Shown here in pieces: positions 36,864 to 45,203 of a DNA stretch of 64,000 nt. Under the pieces are notes generated by a model that ran no database searches, was not told the DNA's origin, and worked only from the letters and a program-made list of their open reading frames with translations. A program made the position numbers and the translations under genes. Each line of letters starts with the position of its first letter. Position 1 is the first letter of the stretch. The DNA lies in assembly GCF_000426185.1 (NCBI RefSeq), contig NZ_KE384505.1:1741-65740 (forward strand), given 5' to 3'. This DNA is from Cellulomonas sp. URHD0024. GTDB lineage: Bacteria; Actinomycetota; Actinomycetes; Actinomycetales; Cellulomonadaceae.

Positions 36864-38288
36864 CTACCGCCGCGGGTCGTCCGCGGCCAGGCCGGCGTTC
36901 AGCACCGCCTCGCCCAGGTCGCCCGCGGTCGTGACGGACAGGCCCGCGGGCGGTGTCGCCCCGTCCAACGCTCCTGCGGGCACGATCGCCCGCGTGAACC
37001 CGAGGCGAGCGGCTTCCGCCAGACGTCGGCTCACGCCCGAGACGGTGCGGATCTCGCCGGCCAACCCGACCTCGCCGATCGCGACCAGCCCGCGCGGCAG
37101 CGGCACGTTCTCCCGCGAGCTGACGGCGGCGAGGGCGAGCGCGAGATCCGCGGCAGGCTCGATCACGCGGGCGCCGCCGATCGTCGACACGTAGACGTCC
37201 TGGTCGGCGAGCCGCACGCCCAGGCGGCGCTGGAGCACGGCGAGCACCATGGCCAGGCGGCTGCTGTCCACGCCGCTGGTGGTCCGCCTCGGGTTGGGGA
37301 CGGAGGAGAGGGCGACGAGCGACTGCACCTCGGCGACCAGCGGGCGGCGACCCTCCAGGGTCACCGTCAGGCAGGTGCCGGGGACGGGGTGCAGGGCCTG
37401 GGAGACGAACAGCCCGGACGGGTCGGTCAGGCCGACGATGCCGGACTCGGACAGGTCGAAGCAGCCGACCTCGTCGGTGGGGCCGTACCGGTTCTTGGTG
37501 GCCCGCAGCATGCGCAGCCGCGAGTGCCGGTCGCCCTCGAACTGGCAGACGACGTCCACCAGGTGCTCGAGCGTGCGCGGTCCGGCGACGGACCCGTCCT
37601 TGGTGACGTGCCCGATCAGCACCACGGGCATGTCCCGAGCCTTGGCCGCCTGGATCACCGCGGCGCTGACCTCGCGCACCTGTGACACGCCACCGGCGGT
37701 GCCGTCCACCTGCGTCGACGCGATGGTCTGCACGCTGTCGACCACCAGCAGGTCCGGGTCCTCCTTCTCGATGTGCCCGAGGACGGTGGCCAGGTCGGTC
37801 TCCGAGACGAGCAGCAGCGTGGGTGCGAGCGCGTGGATGCGACCGGCGCGCAGACGCACCTGCGCAGCCGACTCCTCGCCGGTCACGTACAGCACCCGAC
37901 GGCCGGTGCGCGCCGCGCGGGCCGCCACGTCGAGCAGGAGAGTCGACTTCCCGACGCCGGGCTCGCCGGCAAGAAGCACCACGGCTCCGGGCACGAGGCC
38001 GCCGCCGAGCACCCGGTCGAGCTCGTCGACCCCCGTGGACTGTGCCCGCGCGGTCTCGACGTCGATCTGGTCGATGGGCAGCGCCGTCGACCTCGTCGGC
38101 GTCGTCGCGGTCGTTTTCGGTGCGCCGCCACCGGGACCGGTGTCCTCCAGGACGGATCCCCAGGCCTGGCACTCGCCACATCGGCCGACCCACTTGGTGG
38201 CGGACCAGCCGCACTCCGAGCAGCGGAAGGCAGGGCGGAGGGCCGCCTTGGCGGTGCTGCCGGGGCGCTTCACGCTCGTCGAGGCCAC
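36864..38288 (-). CDS. radA: DNA repair protein RadA
   Basis: A 474-residue RecA-like ATPase that helps in branch migration during recombination. A zinc finger (Cys23, 26, 37, 40) is followed by the ATPase domain with Walker A GEPGVGKS at 108-115, the RadA-specific KNRYG at 265-269, and a Lon-protease-like C-terminal domain. The GTG at 38288 is chosen because TAGCGT on the minus strand (38296-38301) ends seven bases upstream; the longer frame would include this promoter. Lengths and motifs are normal. Confidence 0.95.
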   Translation of the reverse strand: MASTSVKRPGSTAKAALRPAFRCSECGWSATKWVGRCGECQAWGSVLEDTGPGGGAPKTTATTPTRSTALPIDQIDVETARAQSTGVDELDRVLGGGLVPGAVVLLAGEPGVGKSTLLLDVAARAARTGRRVLYVTGEESAAQVRLRAGRIHALAPTLLLVSETDLATVLGHIEKEDPDLLVVDSVQTIASTQVDGTAGGVSQVREVSAAVIQAAKARDMPVVLIGHVTKDGSVAGPRTLEHLVDVVCQFEGDRHSRLRMLRATKNRYGPTDEVGCFDLSESGIVGLTDPSGLFVSQALHPVPGTCLTVTLEGRRPLVAEVQSLVALSSVPNPRRTTSGVDSSRLAMVLAVLQRRLGVRLADQDVYVSTIGGARVIEPAADLALALAAVSSRENVPLPRGLVAIGEVGLAGEIRTVSGVSRRLAEAARLGFTRAIVPAGALDGATPPAGLSVTTAGDLGEAVLNAGLAADDPRR

Positions 38289-38478
38289 GAGCAGGACGCT
38301 AGACGGAGGGTCCGACACGATCGGCGACGGCGCGCCAGAACGGAGGGGAGCCGGCCGTGCGACGTCGTCGACGGAGGTCGCGGCGCTCCGACGCGCTGCT
38401 CCGGTCCGGTCGCCATGCGTCGGTAGGCTGCGGGGGGTCCGGCAAGGGTTCGGGCACCACGAACCAAGGGGGACCCCG

Positions 38479-39393
38479 ATGAGCGACACCGGCCGGCCCG
38501 GAGCCGAACCTGCCCAGCCCGGCGGCGTTCCTGCATGGGGTCACACAGGCTCGACACCGCCCGCGGGAGGCTCGCCTGCCACACCGCCGCCTGCCACGCC
38601 GCCGCCGGCCACCAGCTGGCAGGCCGCGCAGCCCGCCCGGCCGACGGGCGCCGGCACCACTGCGCCCGCGTCGGCCCAGCCGACTGCTGCGACGCCCGTG
38701 GCGGTCCCGCCGACGGTCGCAACCCCGGCGTCGGTCCCGCCCGGCGGCACCCCGCCCACGACAGAGCAGAAGAGCCGGCCGGCCTGGCTCATCCCGGCGA
38801 TCATCGGCGTGGCCGTCCTCGTGGTCGCCGCCGTGATCATCGGCATCGTCGTCCTCGGCGGGGACGACGAAGGGCAGGCTCCGGCGCCTGCCGTTGCGTC
38901 GACGATCGTGGCGCCCTCGCCGACGCCGACCGTCGACCCCGTCGCCCGCAAGGCCAGCACGGCGTTCGCGAAGGCGCTGCCCGCCTCGGTGCTGCAGTAC
39001 GCGCTCGCGACGTCCGCGGACAACGCGACGTGGACCGCGGCGGGTGCGATCGAGGCCTACACGGAGACGTACACCGACGGCGCCGCGGGCACCGTGACCG
39101 TGAACGCCGGCCAGTGGGAGACCCCGGGCGAGGCGACCGCGTTCGCCGCGACCCTCGTCGACGCGCTGCCGTCCTCCTCGGCGCCGAAACCGACCGCGAC
39201 CGCCCAGCCCGGAGCGGCGACGCTTCCCCAGTCCGGTGACGTCACGGCGGCCGGCGCGACGGTCGGTACCTACACGATCGTCGATTCGGGCAAAGGCACC
39301 GGCACGGCGGTCTGGACCAACGGCAGCTCGGTCTTCCAGGTGACCGCGCCCCTGGCCGACATCGTCAACTTCTACTCGGCGTACCCGCTCTGA
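38479..39393 (+). CDS. Proline-rich single-pass membrane protein
   Basis: 304 residues: a Pro/Ala/Thr-rich cytosolic part (about 1-100), a membrane helix (about 103-126, AWLIPAIIGVAVLVVAAVIIGIVVL), and an extracellular domain of about 170 residues without cysteines. AAGGGGG lies six bases before the ATG. The domain was not recognised. It is divergent from radA with about 190 bases between the starts. Confidence 0.7.
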   Translation: MSDTGRPGAEPAQPGGVPAWGHTGSTPPAGGSPATPPPATPPPATSWQAAQPARPTGAGTTAPASAQPTAATPVAVPPTVATPASVPPGGTPPTTEQKSRPAWLIPAIIGVAVLVVAAVIIGIVVLGGDDEGQAPAPAVASTIVAPSPTPTVDPVARKASTAFAKALPASVLQYALATSADNATWTAAGAIEAYTETYTDGAAGTVTVNAGQWETPGEATAFAATLVDALPSSSAPKPTATAQPGAATLPQSGDVTAAGATVGTYTIVDSGKGTGTAVWTNGSSVFQVTAPLADIVNFYSAYPL

Positions 39394-39415
39394 CCGACCC
39401 GCCGGCGCTCGCGGT

Positions 39416-39781
39416 CTAGAGGCGCCGCGTCGCCTCGTCGAGCGCGCGGTGGGCGGCGGTTGCGTCGAGCCCCAGCTGCTTCGCGACGAGAGCGAGCGTG
39501 TCCGCCGCGGCCGCGAGGTCCGCAGGGGCGGACGTCGACCGTGCGGCGTCCAGCACGATCGTGCCGTGCCGGCCTGCGGTCTCGACCAGACCGTCGCGTG
39601 CGAGGGCGTCGTAGACCTTGTTGACCGTGCCGCGCGCGAGACCGAGATCGGTGGCGAGGTGTCGGATCGGCGGCAGCTTGGTGCCCGCGCGCAGCTGCCC
39701 GGACGCGATCAGCCGCTCGATCTGGGCGCGCAGCTGCTCGAAGACCGGGATGGGTGAGCGGTGGTCGAGGGAGACGATCAC
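39416..39781 (-). CDS. GntR-family transcriptional regulator (YtrA-like)
   Basis: A 121-residue protein with a GntR winged helix-turn-helix (about residues 10-72: SPIPVFEQLRAQIERLIASGQL, LPPIRHLATDLGLARGTVNKVYDALARDGLV) and only a short helical tail, the layout of the YtrA subgroup, which often controls ABC or membrane genes. The GTG at 39781 overlaps the stop of the upstream membrane protein gene by four bases, so they are coupled. Confidence 0.87.
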   Translation of the reverse strand: MIVSLDHRSPIPVFEQLRAQIERLIASGQLRAGTKLPPIRHLATDLGLARGTVNKVYDALARDGLVETAGRHGTIVLDAARSTSAPADLAAAADTLALVAKQLGLDATAAHRALDEATRRL

Positions 39782-40608
39782 GTCGCCGGGGCCACCCACG
39801 AGCGCCGCGGCCGGGGCGCACCGCGGTGCAGCAGGACGACCGCGCCGACGAGGCCGCCGAGCACGAGGACCGTCTGCGTCCACGACGCCAGGGCGCCGTC
39901 GACCTCGCCGATCCCGGAGACCACCCACGCCGCGACGAGCACCGCGAACGCCAGCTGGAGCCACGCGACGGACCGGCTCGCGAACGCACGGATGCGCGTG
40001 TCGACGACGCGGGCGCGGTCGGACAGGACCGGGCGGCGCCGTCCGGCGATCGCGCGCTGCGTGGCCTCGGCGACGAGTGCGACGGGGACGCCGAGGATCG
40101 CGACCCACAGCGAGGTGAGGCCGCGTCCGGACACCGCGACGAGGCCGCCCACGACGACGCCGGCGATCGTGAGCACGCGCGCGACGCGCGTGAGCCGCGG
40201 GTGCGCTGCTGCCGGACGAGCCGTGAGCGACGCGCTGACCGTGTCGGTGAGCGGCTCGCTGAGCCGGAAGGTCTCGGCCGACAGGGCGCCGATGATGATG
40301 CCGGCCGTCGTGCACAGGAGCAGGTCGGCCAACGGGTGGCCGCCGCCGATGGTGATGCTGCCGTACCAGGTGAGGCCGACGACCGTGGCGAAGGCGGCCC
40401 CGAACAGCCCGCCCACCAGGCGGTGCAGACGGTGACGCTGGAGGTAGCGGGTGTAGACCTCGGCCTCCTGGTGACCCGGCGTGGGCGTCCCGGCGATCCA
40501 TTCGACGTCGCGCGGGCGCACGTGCACCAGGTAGACGCGGAGGAGCACGACGACGACCAGCACCAGCGCGAGCACCACCGCGAACATGATCGCGAACGGA
40601 CTGGACAT
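39778..40608 (-). CDS. Membrane protein of unknown function coupled to GntR
   Basis: 276 residues with about six membrane segments, including one at the extreme N terminus (residues 5-27), pairs near 65-105, 145-170 and 215-255. The Arg-rich tail is cytosolic. No family was recognised. GGGAGG lies upstream of the ATG at 40608. The overlap with the YtrA-like regulator suggests they form one unit. Confidence 0.65.
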   Translation of the reverse strand: MSSPFAIMFAVVLALVLVVVVLLRVYLVHVRPRDVEWIAGTPTPGHQEAEVYTRYLQRHRLHRLVGGLFGAAFATVVGLTWYGSITIGGGHPLADLLLCTTAGIIIGALSAETFRLSEPLTDTVSASLTARPAAAHPRLTRVARVLTIAGVVVGGLVAVSGRGLTSLWVAILGVPVALVAEATQRAIAGRRRPVLSDRARVVDTRIRAFASRSVAWLQLAFAVLVAAWVVSGIGEVDGALASWTQTVLVLGGLVGAVVLLHRGAPRPRRSWVAPAT

Positions 40609-40634
40609 CTGAGCAACCGCCTCCCGTTTGACCT

Positions 40635-40658
40635 ATTGGCATAGTACGTTGGGCCAAT
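40635..40658. promoter_or_regulatory. Possible GntR operator in a divergent promoter region
   Basis: ATTGGC (40635-40640) and GCCAAT (40653-40658) form an inverted repeat with a 12-base spacer between the divergent membrane-protein genes. It reaches into the start codon of the right-hand gene. The YtrA-like regulator next door is the natural candidate. Confidence 0.45.
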
Positions 40659-41235
40659 GGCTGAAGCAACCAGTACCGATCCGACCCTGGCAGCGCTCGT
40701 CCCGCGCCGATCGGTGGTGCGCAATCTCGTGCTCACGCTCGTGGGCGTCGCCGTCCTCGTGCTGGCGGCGGTCTCGACCTCGTTCCTTCGCCCGACCGTC
40801 TCGTCGAACGCGGGCGGGACGACGTCGCTCGCATCCGTCGACCAGCACATCACCGTCAGCCGCGTGACGAGCGCGGGAAGACCGTGGCTGACGATGGAGC
40901 AGGTCCACGACGTACCCGGCGCCAGGGTGCTGGGCGCCTGGTACGCCAGGTCCGACCTCCTGTCGGCGGCCGGCCCCGCCTCGCCGGACCAGGACGGTCT
41001 CGCGTACCTGCACGCCACGGTTCCCGACCTCGACACCCATGCGCTCCCGCAGCGAACCGACCACGGGGAGGTCGGGTCGCTCGTCGTGCTCTGGGACGTC
41101 GACTGCGCGGTGCTCGACGAGGACGACGCGTCGGTCGAGCTCCGTCTGCGGTCGGCGCTCGGGACGACGAGCTGGCAGACCTTCGGCCCCGACAGCGTCC
41201 CCGCGATGACCCTGGCGGGCGCCTGCCAGCCCTGA
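40657..41235 (+). CDS. Single-pass membrane protein, function unknown
   Basis: 192 residues with one membrane helix (about 22-44, VVRNLVLTLVGVAVLVLAAVSTSFL) and an extracellular beta-rich part with two cysteines near the C terminus (DVDCAVLD and AGACQP). No domain was recognised. It is divergent from the GntR-linked membrane protein and may be controlled by the same operator. No ribosome site is visible before the ATG. Confidence 0.6.
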   Translation: MAEATSTDPTLAALVPRRSVVRNLVLTLVGVAVLVLAAVSTSFLRPTVSSNAGGTTSLASVDQHITVSRVTSAGRPWLTMEQVHDVPGARVLGAWYARSDLLSAAGPASPDQDGLAYLHATVPDLDTHALPQRTDHGEVGSLVVLWDVDCAVLDEDDASVELRLRSALGTTSWQTFGPDSVPAMTLAGACQP

Positions 41236-41240
41236 GCAGG

Positions 41241-41278
41241 ACGATGGCGCTCACGGCGGGGGCCGCGAGCGCCATCGT
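41241..41278. terminator. Bidirectional terminator between convergent genes
   Basis: ACGATGGCGCTC (41241-41252) pairs perfectly with GAGCGCCATCGT (41267-41278) around a 14-base loop, five bases beyond one stop and seven before the other. Confidence 0.75.
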
Positions 41279-41285
41279 GCCTGGG

Positions 41286-43352
41286 TCAGCTACCGGTGCT
41301 GGGTGCGGTCAGGTCGTAGATCGTCGTGCCATCGACGGTCTGCGCGGTGAAGTTCGCCGCGACCCAGGCGCTGATGTCCGACGACGCGCTCGACCCGCCG
41401 TTCTGCGCACCGAGCCCGCCGCCGGCGATGAACCAGTGGATGTCGCCCGCACTGACGTAGTCCTGGAACTGCGCCAGAGTCGGGGACGGGTCGGAGCCGT
41501 TGAACCCGCCGACCGGCATGACCGACTCCTGCGTGGCCAGCTGGTAGCTCGCCGCGTTCTGCGAGCCGATCGCCGCTGCGACCCATCGGTACCGGTCGGA
41601 GTCCTCGAGCAGGAGGGCCTCGACCTGCGTGCTCACGGTCGCGCCGCCCAGCAGGCCGCCCGCGCCGCCGCCCCGGAAGCCACCGGTCGGCGCCTGGCCC
41701 GTCTGGCCCGTCGGGCGCCCGAATGCCGGCCCTCCGGCCTGCGCGCCCGGCGGGGGCCCACCGAACCCGCCCTGCGGGCCGCCACCGTGCGGTCCACCAC
41801 CCTGCGGCCCACCGCGGCCGCCGGGCCCCGCCATCCCGCCGCCGGCGACGGCCGGTCCGGCGCTGACGATCGACCCGGTCTTCGCGGAGGTGACGGTGTC
41901 GAGCGTGTAGGCCGCCGGCCCGGCCAGCCCTGCCACCAGAGCGAGGGCCGCGCCGGTGCGCAGCATGCGCCGTCCCGACCAGTGCCCGGCGACCAGCAGC
42001 GCCGCGGCCGTGAACCCGGCGCCGAGGATCACGAGCCGCAGCCAGGGGAGCCAGTCCGCCGACCGACCGAGCAGGGTGAACGACCACACGGCGGTCAGCA
42101 CCGTCACACCGGCGAGCGTGCCCAGAGCCCACAGCGAGGCTCGTCGGACCCACAGCGCCCACGACCCGATGCCGACGAGCGCCGCGACGGCCGGGGCCAG
42201 CGCGACCGTGTAGTAGGCGTGGAAGATGCCGGCCATGAAGGAGAACGTCAGGCCGGTGACCAGCAGCCACGCACCCCAGACGACGATCTCGGCGCGCTGG
42301 GTGGAGGTCCGCGGCGCGCGACGGTAGAGCCAGAACGCGACCGCGCCGAGGACGAGGGCCGCGGGGACCAGCCAGGCGATCTGACCGCCGATGTCCGAGG
42401 CGAACAGCCGCCCGAGACCGGTCGACCCCCACATCGAGGTGCCGCCCCCCGGGCCGCCGCCGCCCACCGACCCGGTCTCGTCACCGGTGAGGCGTCCGAG
42501 CCCGTTGTAGCCGAACGTCAGCTCGAGGAACGAGTTGGTCTGCGACCCGCCGATGTACGGGCGCATGCTCGCGGGCACCAGCTCGACGACGGCGACCCAC
42601 CAGCCGGCGGCGACGACCATCGCGCCGACAGCCAGGAGCCCGTCGCGGACCCGTCGCCCGAGCGAGACGGGTGCGGCCCACAGGAAGGCGGCCGCGAGCC
42701 CCGGCAGGACGAGGAACGCCTGCAGCTGTTTGGTGAGGAACGCGAAACCGACGAGCGCGCCGGCCAGCAGCATCCACCGCGTCGTGCGCGGGCCGCCGAC
42801 CGCCTTCATGGTCGCCCAGACGGAGAGCGTGAGGAGCAGGACCAGGAGGGCGTCCGGGTTGTTGAACCGGAACATCAGTGCGGCCACGGGTGTGATCGCG
42901 AGGGTCGCACCGGCCAGCAGAGCAGCTCCGGCCGAGAACCGTCGCCGGACGCCGGCGTACAGCACGCCGACCGTGGCGACGCCCATCAGCGCCTGCGGCA
43001 CCAGGATCGACCAGGACGACAGCCCGAACAGCCGCACGGACAGCGCCATGACCCACAGCGAGGCGGGCGGCTTGTCGACGGTGATCGACGCCGCCGCGTC
43101 CGACGCCCCGTACAGGAAGGCCTTCCAGGACTCCGAGCCAGCCTGCACCGCCGCGGAGTAGAACGCGTTGCCCCAGCCGGACGCGGACAGGTCCCACAGG
43201 TAGAGGAGCCCGGTGGCGAGCAGGAGTGCCGCGAGCGCCGGGCGCTCCCAACGGGCGCGCGCCGAGGCGACGGCGGGCGGGGCGATCTCGTCGGGACGGT
43301 CGGGGCTGTCCGGACGGTCCGGGATCGCGAGCGAGGCGGTGGTGACGGTCAT
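41286..43352 (-). CDS. ArnT/PMT-like glycosyltransferase (GT39 type) with secreted C-terminal domain
   Basis: A 688-residue membrane enzyme with about 11-12 helices. The first external loop carries the catalytic-type acidic region (SGWGNAFYSAAVQAGSESWKAFLYG...DKPP), as in lipid-linked mannosyl- or arabinosyltransferases. A Gly/Pro-rich loop (about 500-575) links to an extracellular domain (about 580-688). Such proteins transfer a sugar from a polyprenyl phosphate donor at the outer membrane face. AAGGGA lies seven bases before the ATG at 43352, which overlaps the upstream GT2-GtrA stop by four bases, so donor synthesis and transfer are probably coupled. Confidence 0.85.
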   Translation of the reverse strand: MTVTTASLAIPDRPDSPDRPDEIAPPAVASARARWERPALAALLLATGLLYLWDLSASGWGNAFYSAAVQAGSESWKAFLYGASDAAASITVDKPPASLWVMALSVRLFGLSSWSILVPQALMGVATVGVLYAGVRRRFSAGAALLAGATLAITPVAALMFRFNNPDALLVLLLTLSVWATMKAVGGPRTTRWMLLAGALVGFAFLTKQLQAFLVLPGLAAAFLWAAPVSLGRRVRDGLLAVGAMVVAAGWWVAVVELVPASMRPYIGGSQTNSFLELTFGYNGLGRLTGDETGSVGGGGPGGGTSMWGSTGLGRLFASDIGGQIAWLVPAALVLGAVAFWLYRRAPRTSTQRAEIVVWGAWLLVTGLTFSFMAGIFHAYYTVALAPAVAALVGIGSWALWVRRASLWALGTLAGVTVLTAVWSFTLLGRSADWLPWLRLVILGAGFTAAALLVAGHWSGRRMLRTGAALALVAGLAGPAAYTLDTVTSAKTGSIVSAGPAVAGGGMAGPGGRGGPQGGGPHGGGPQGGFGGPPPGAQAGGPAFGRPTGQTGQAPTGGFRGGGAGGLLGGATVSTQVEALLLEDSDRYRWVAAAIGSQNAASYQLATQESVMPVGGFNGSDPSPTLAQFQDYVSAGDIHWFIAGGGLGAQNGGSSASSDISAWVAANFTAQTVDGTTIYDLTAPSTGS

Positions 43353-44608
43353 CGGACGGTCCCTTCGATCGGGGTGGCGGAGTGTGCGCGCCGGAACACC
43401 CAGCCGCGCAGGAGGACGAACCGCAGGACGGTCGCGCCGAGGTTCGCGACGACCAGCACGGCCAGCTCGACCGTGCGTGGCGCACCGGGGGCGGCGACGT
43501 GCAGGAGGGCGAGCGAGCCCGCGGTGAGCACCCAGGCGAGCCCGAAGACCAGCAGCCCCTGGCCCTGCTGGAGCGCGGCCCGGTCGCGACCTCGGATGCC
43601 GAACGTGACGCGCCGGTTCGCGGCCGTGTTGGCCACGGCGGTCAGCAGCAGCGCGACGACGTTCGCCGCCTGGGCACCGACCGGACCGGCGAGCACCAGG
43701 TACAGCAGGGCGTAGGCCACGGTGCTCGCGAGGCCTACCAGCGCGAACCGGACGACCTGCCGGAGCAGGAGGTTGGTCGGCCGGCTCGACGTGCGGCCGT
43801 CGCCGACGAGGGGCAGGTGTGCCCGCACCTCGTCGAGGGGGATGCGGCCGGCGGTCAGGTCGCGGGCGAGCCGGGCCACCCCGCGCAGGTCCGCGAGGGC
43901 GGTCGCGACGATGTCGACGCGGGAGTCGGGGTCGTCCACCCAGTCGACGGGCACCTCGTGGATGCGCAGCCCGGCCCGCTCGGCGAGCACGAGGAGCTCG
44001 GTGTCGAAGAACCAGCCGGTGTCCGCGACGAGCGGCAGCAGCTGCCGGGCGGCGTCGGCGCGGATCGCCTTGAACCCGCACTGGGCGTCGGAGAACCGGG
44101 CGTGCAGGGCTCCTCGCAGCACCAGGTTGTACCCGCGGGAGATCACCTCCCTCCTGGGCCCGCGCACCACTCGCGCCGTCCGGCTCAGCCGCGTCCCGAT
44201 GGCCAGGTGCGAGTGTCCTGACACGAGCGGCGCGACGAGCGGCAGCAGCGCGCTGAGGTCCGTCGAGAGGTCCACGTCCATGTAGGCGAGGACGTCGGCG
44301 TCGGAACCCGACCACGCCGTGTGCAGCGCCCGCCCGCGACCCTTGGCGTCGAGGTGGACCAGGGTCACGCCGTCGAGCTCGTCGGCAAGCCGCCGTGCGA
44401 TGGCTGCCGTGCCGTCCGTGGAGGCGTTGTCCGCGATGGTCAGCCGGGCGGCGTAGGGGAACTGGGTGTCGAGGAACCGCCGTGCGGCTCGGACGGCCCG
44501 CTCGAGACCGGCCTCCTCGTTGTAGACGGGGATGACCAGGTCGAGCACGGTCCCGGTCCGGACGCCGTCGGCCGCAGCGGGCTCGCGGGCTGTCGTCGTG
44601 ATGTCCAT
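43349..44608 (-). CDS. Fused polyprenyl-phosphate glycosyltransferase (GT2) and GtrA flippase-like protein
   Basis: 419 residues. The N-terminal GT2 domain (about 20-250) has LDLVIPVYNEE, the DxD-type motif YMDVDLSTDL, and VRGPRREVISRGYN, like dolichyl/polyprenyl-phosphate mannose or glucose synthases. The C-terminal part (about 285-410) has four helices of the GtrA family, which moves lipid-linked sugars across the membrane. The ATG at 44608 is preferred to an upstream start because the GT2 domain begins soon after. It leads into the GT39 gene with a four-base overlap. Confidence 0.88.
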   Translation of the reverse strand: MDITTTAREPAAADGVRTGTVLDLVIPVYNEEAGLERAVRAARRFLDTQFPYAARLTIADNASTDGTAAIARRLADELDGVTLVHLDAKGRGRALHTAWSGSDADVLAYMDVDLSTDLSALLPLVAPLVSGHSHLAIGTRLSRTARVVRGPRREVISRGYNLVLRGALHARFSDAQCGFKAIRADAARQLLPLVADTGWFFDTELLVLAERAGLRIHEVPVDWVDDPDSRVDIVATALADLRGVARLARDLTAGRIPLDEVRAHLPLVGDGRTSSRPTNLLLRQVVRFALVGLASTVAYALLYLVLAGPVGAQAANVVALLLTAVANTAANRRVTFGIRGRDRAALQQGQGLLVFGLAWVLTAGSLALLHVAAPGAPRTVELAVLVVANLGATVLRFVLLRGWVFRRAHSATPIEGTVR

Positions 44609-44705
44609 GCCCCGACGATCCGGCGGGACCCTATCCGAGCACTGTGCCGACCCTGTGCCCACCCCATGAGCCGTGGCGGCCTCGCCCCCGCGTCGAGCTT
44701 GTGGA

Positions 44706-44737
44706 TACGCACGTCATCGGACCGGATGACGTGCGTA
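44706..44737 (-). terminator. Terminator after the VOC-protein gene
   Basis: Thirteen-base arms TACGCACGTCATC and GATGACGTGCGTA (44706-44718, 44725-44737) are perfectly complementary around a six-base loop. It lies 22 bases beyond the VOC gene stop on the minus strand and upstream of the GT2 gene. Confidence 0.75.
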
Positions 44738-44758
44738 AGCACCGGTTCGGCGACGGGG

Positions 44759-45139
44759 TCAGTCGGCGGCGATGATCGACAGGATGTTGCCGCCCGGGTC
44801 GGTGAACCAGGCGATCAGCGGGCCGCCGCCGCGGAACACGAAGTCGTCGTCGGTCTCGACCGGTGTCCCCGTGTACCTCTCGAACTCCACGCCCCGGCCG
44901 CGCAGCTCCGCGACGGTACCGGCGACGTCCTGCACCGGGAAGTTCAGCACCGTGTAGGTCGCGGGCGTGTGGGCCGGCCCCTTGGGGTAGATGACCACGC
45001 GCTTGTCGCCGGCGAGGTGCAGCGTGAGGATGCCGTTCGCCTCGGAGACGTCGAGCCCGAGCTTCTCGGAGTAGAACGCCTGCGCTGCCGGGATGTCGTC
45101 GGTCGAGAACCCGCTGAACGCGTCGCTGAGATCCGCCAT
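44759..45139 (-). CDS. VOC-family protein (glyoxalase/bleomycin-resistance-like)
   Basis: A 126-residue single-unit vicinal oxygen chelate protein made of two beta-alpha-beta-beta-beta modules, with the start FSGFSTDDIPAAQAFYSEKLGLDV and the end IAWFTDPGGNILSII typical of the fold. Substrate and activity cannot be told. GGAGG precedes the ATG by five bases. It lies downstream of the histidine kinase gene on the same strand with a 64-base gap. Confidence 0.85.
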   Translation of the reverse strand: MADLSDAFSGFSTDDIPAAQAFYSEKLGLDVSEANGILTLHLAGDKRVVIYPKGPAHTPATYTVLNFPVQDVAGTVAELRGRGVEFERYTGTPVETDDDFVFRGGGPLIAWFTDPGGNILSIIAAD

Positions 45140-45203
45140 GGAAGCCTCCGTCGTCGAGACCACCACTGTGCCGCGCCCGCAGCTGACCGGCCACCTCGCG
45201 GCG

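Noticed and set aside
37249..38478. Long upstream extension of the proline-rich membrane protein
   Set aside because: It runs over radA in antisense, while AAGGGGG before the ATG at 38479 gives a good start.
43353..44315. N-terminal extension of the GT39-type protein
   Set aside because: It lies over the GT2-GtrA gene; the start at 43352 has a ribosome site and the ATGA overlap.
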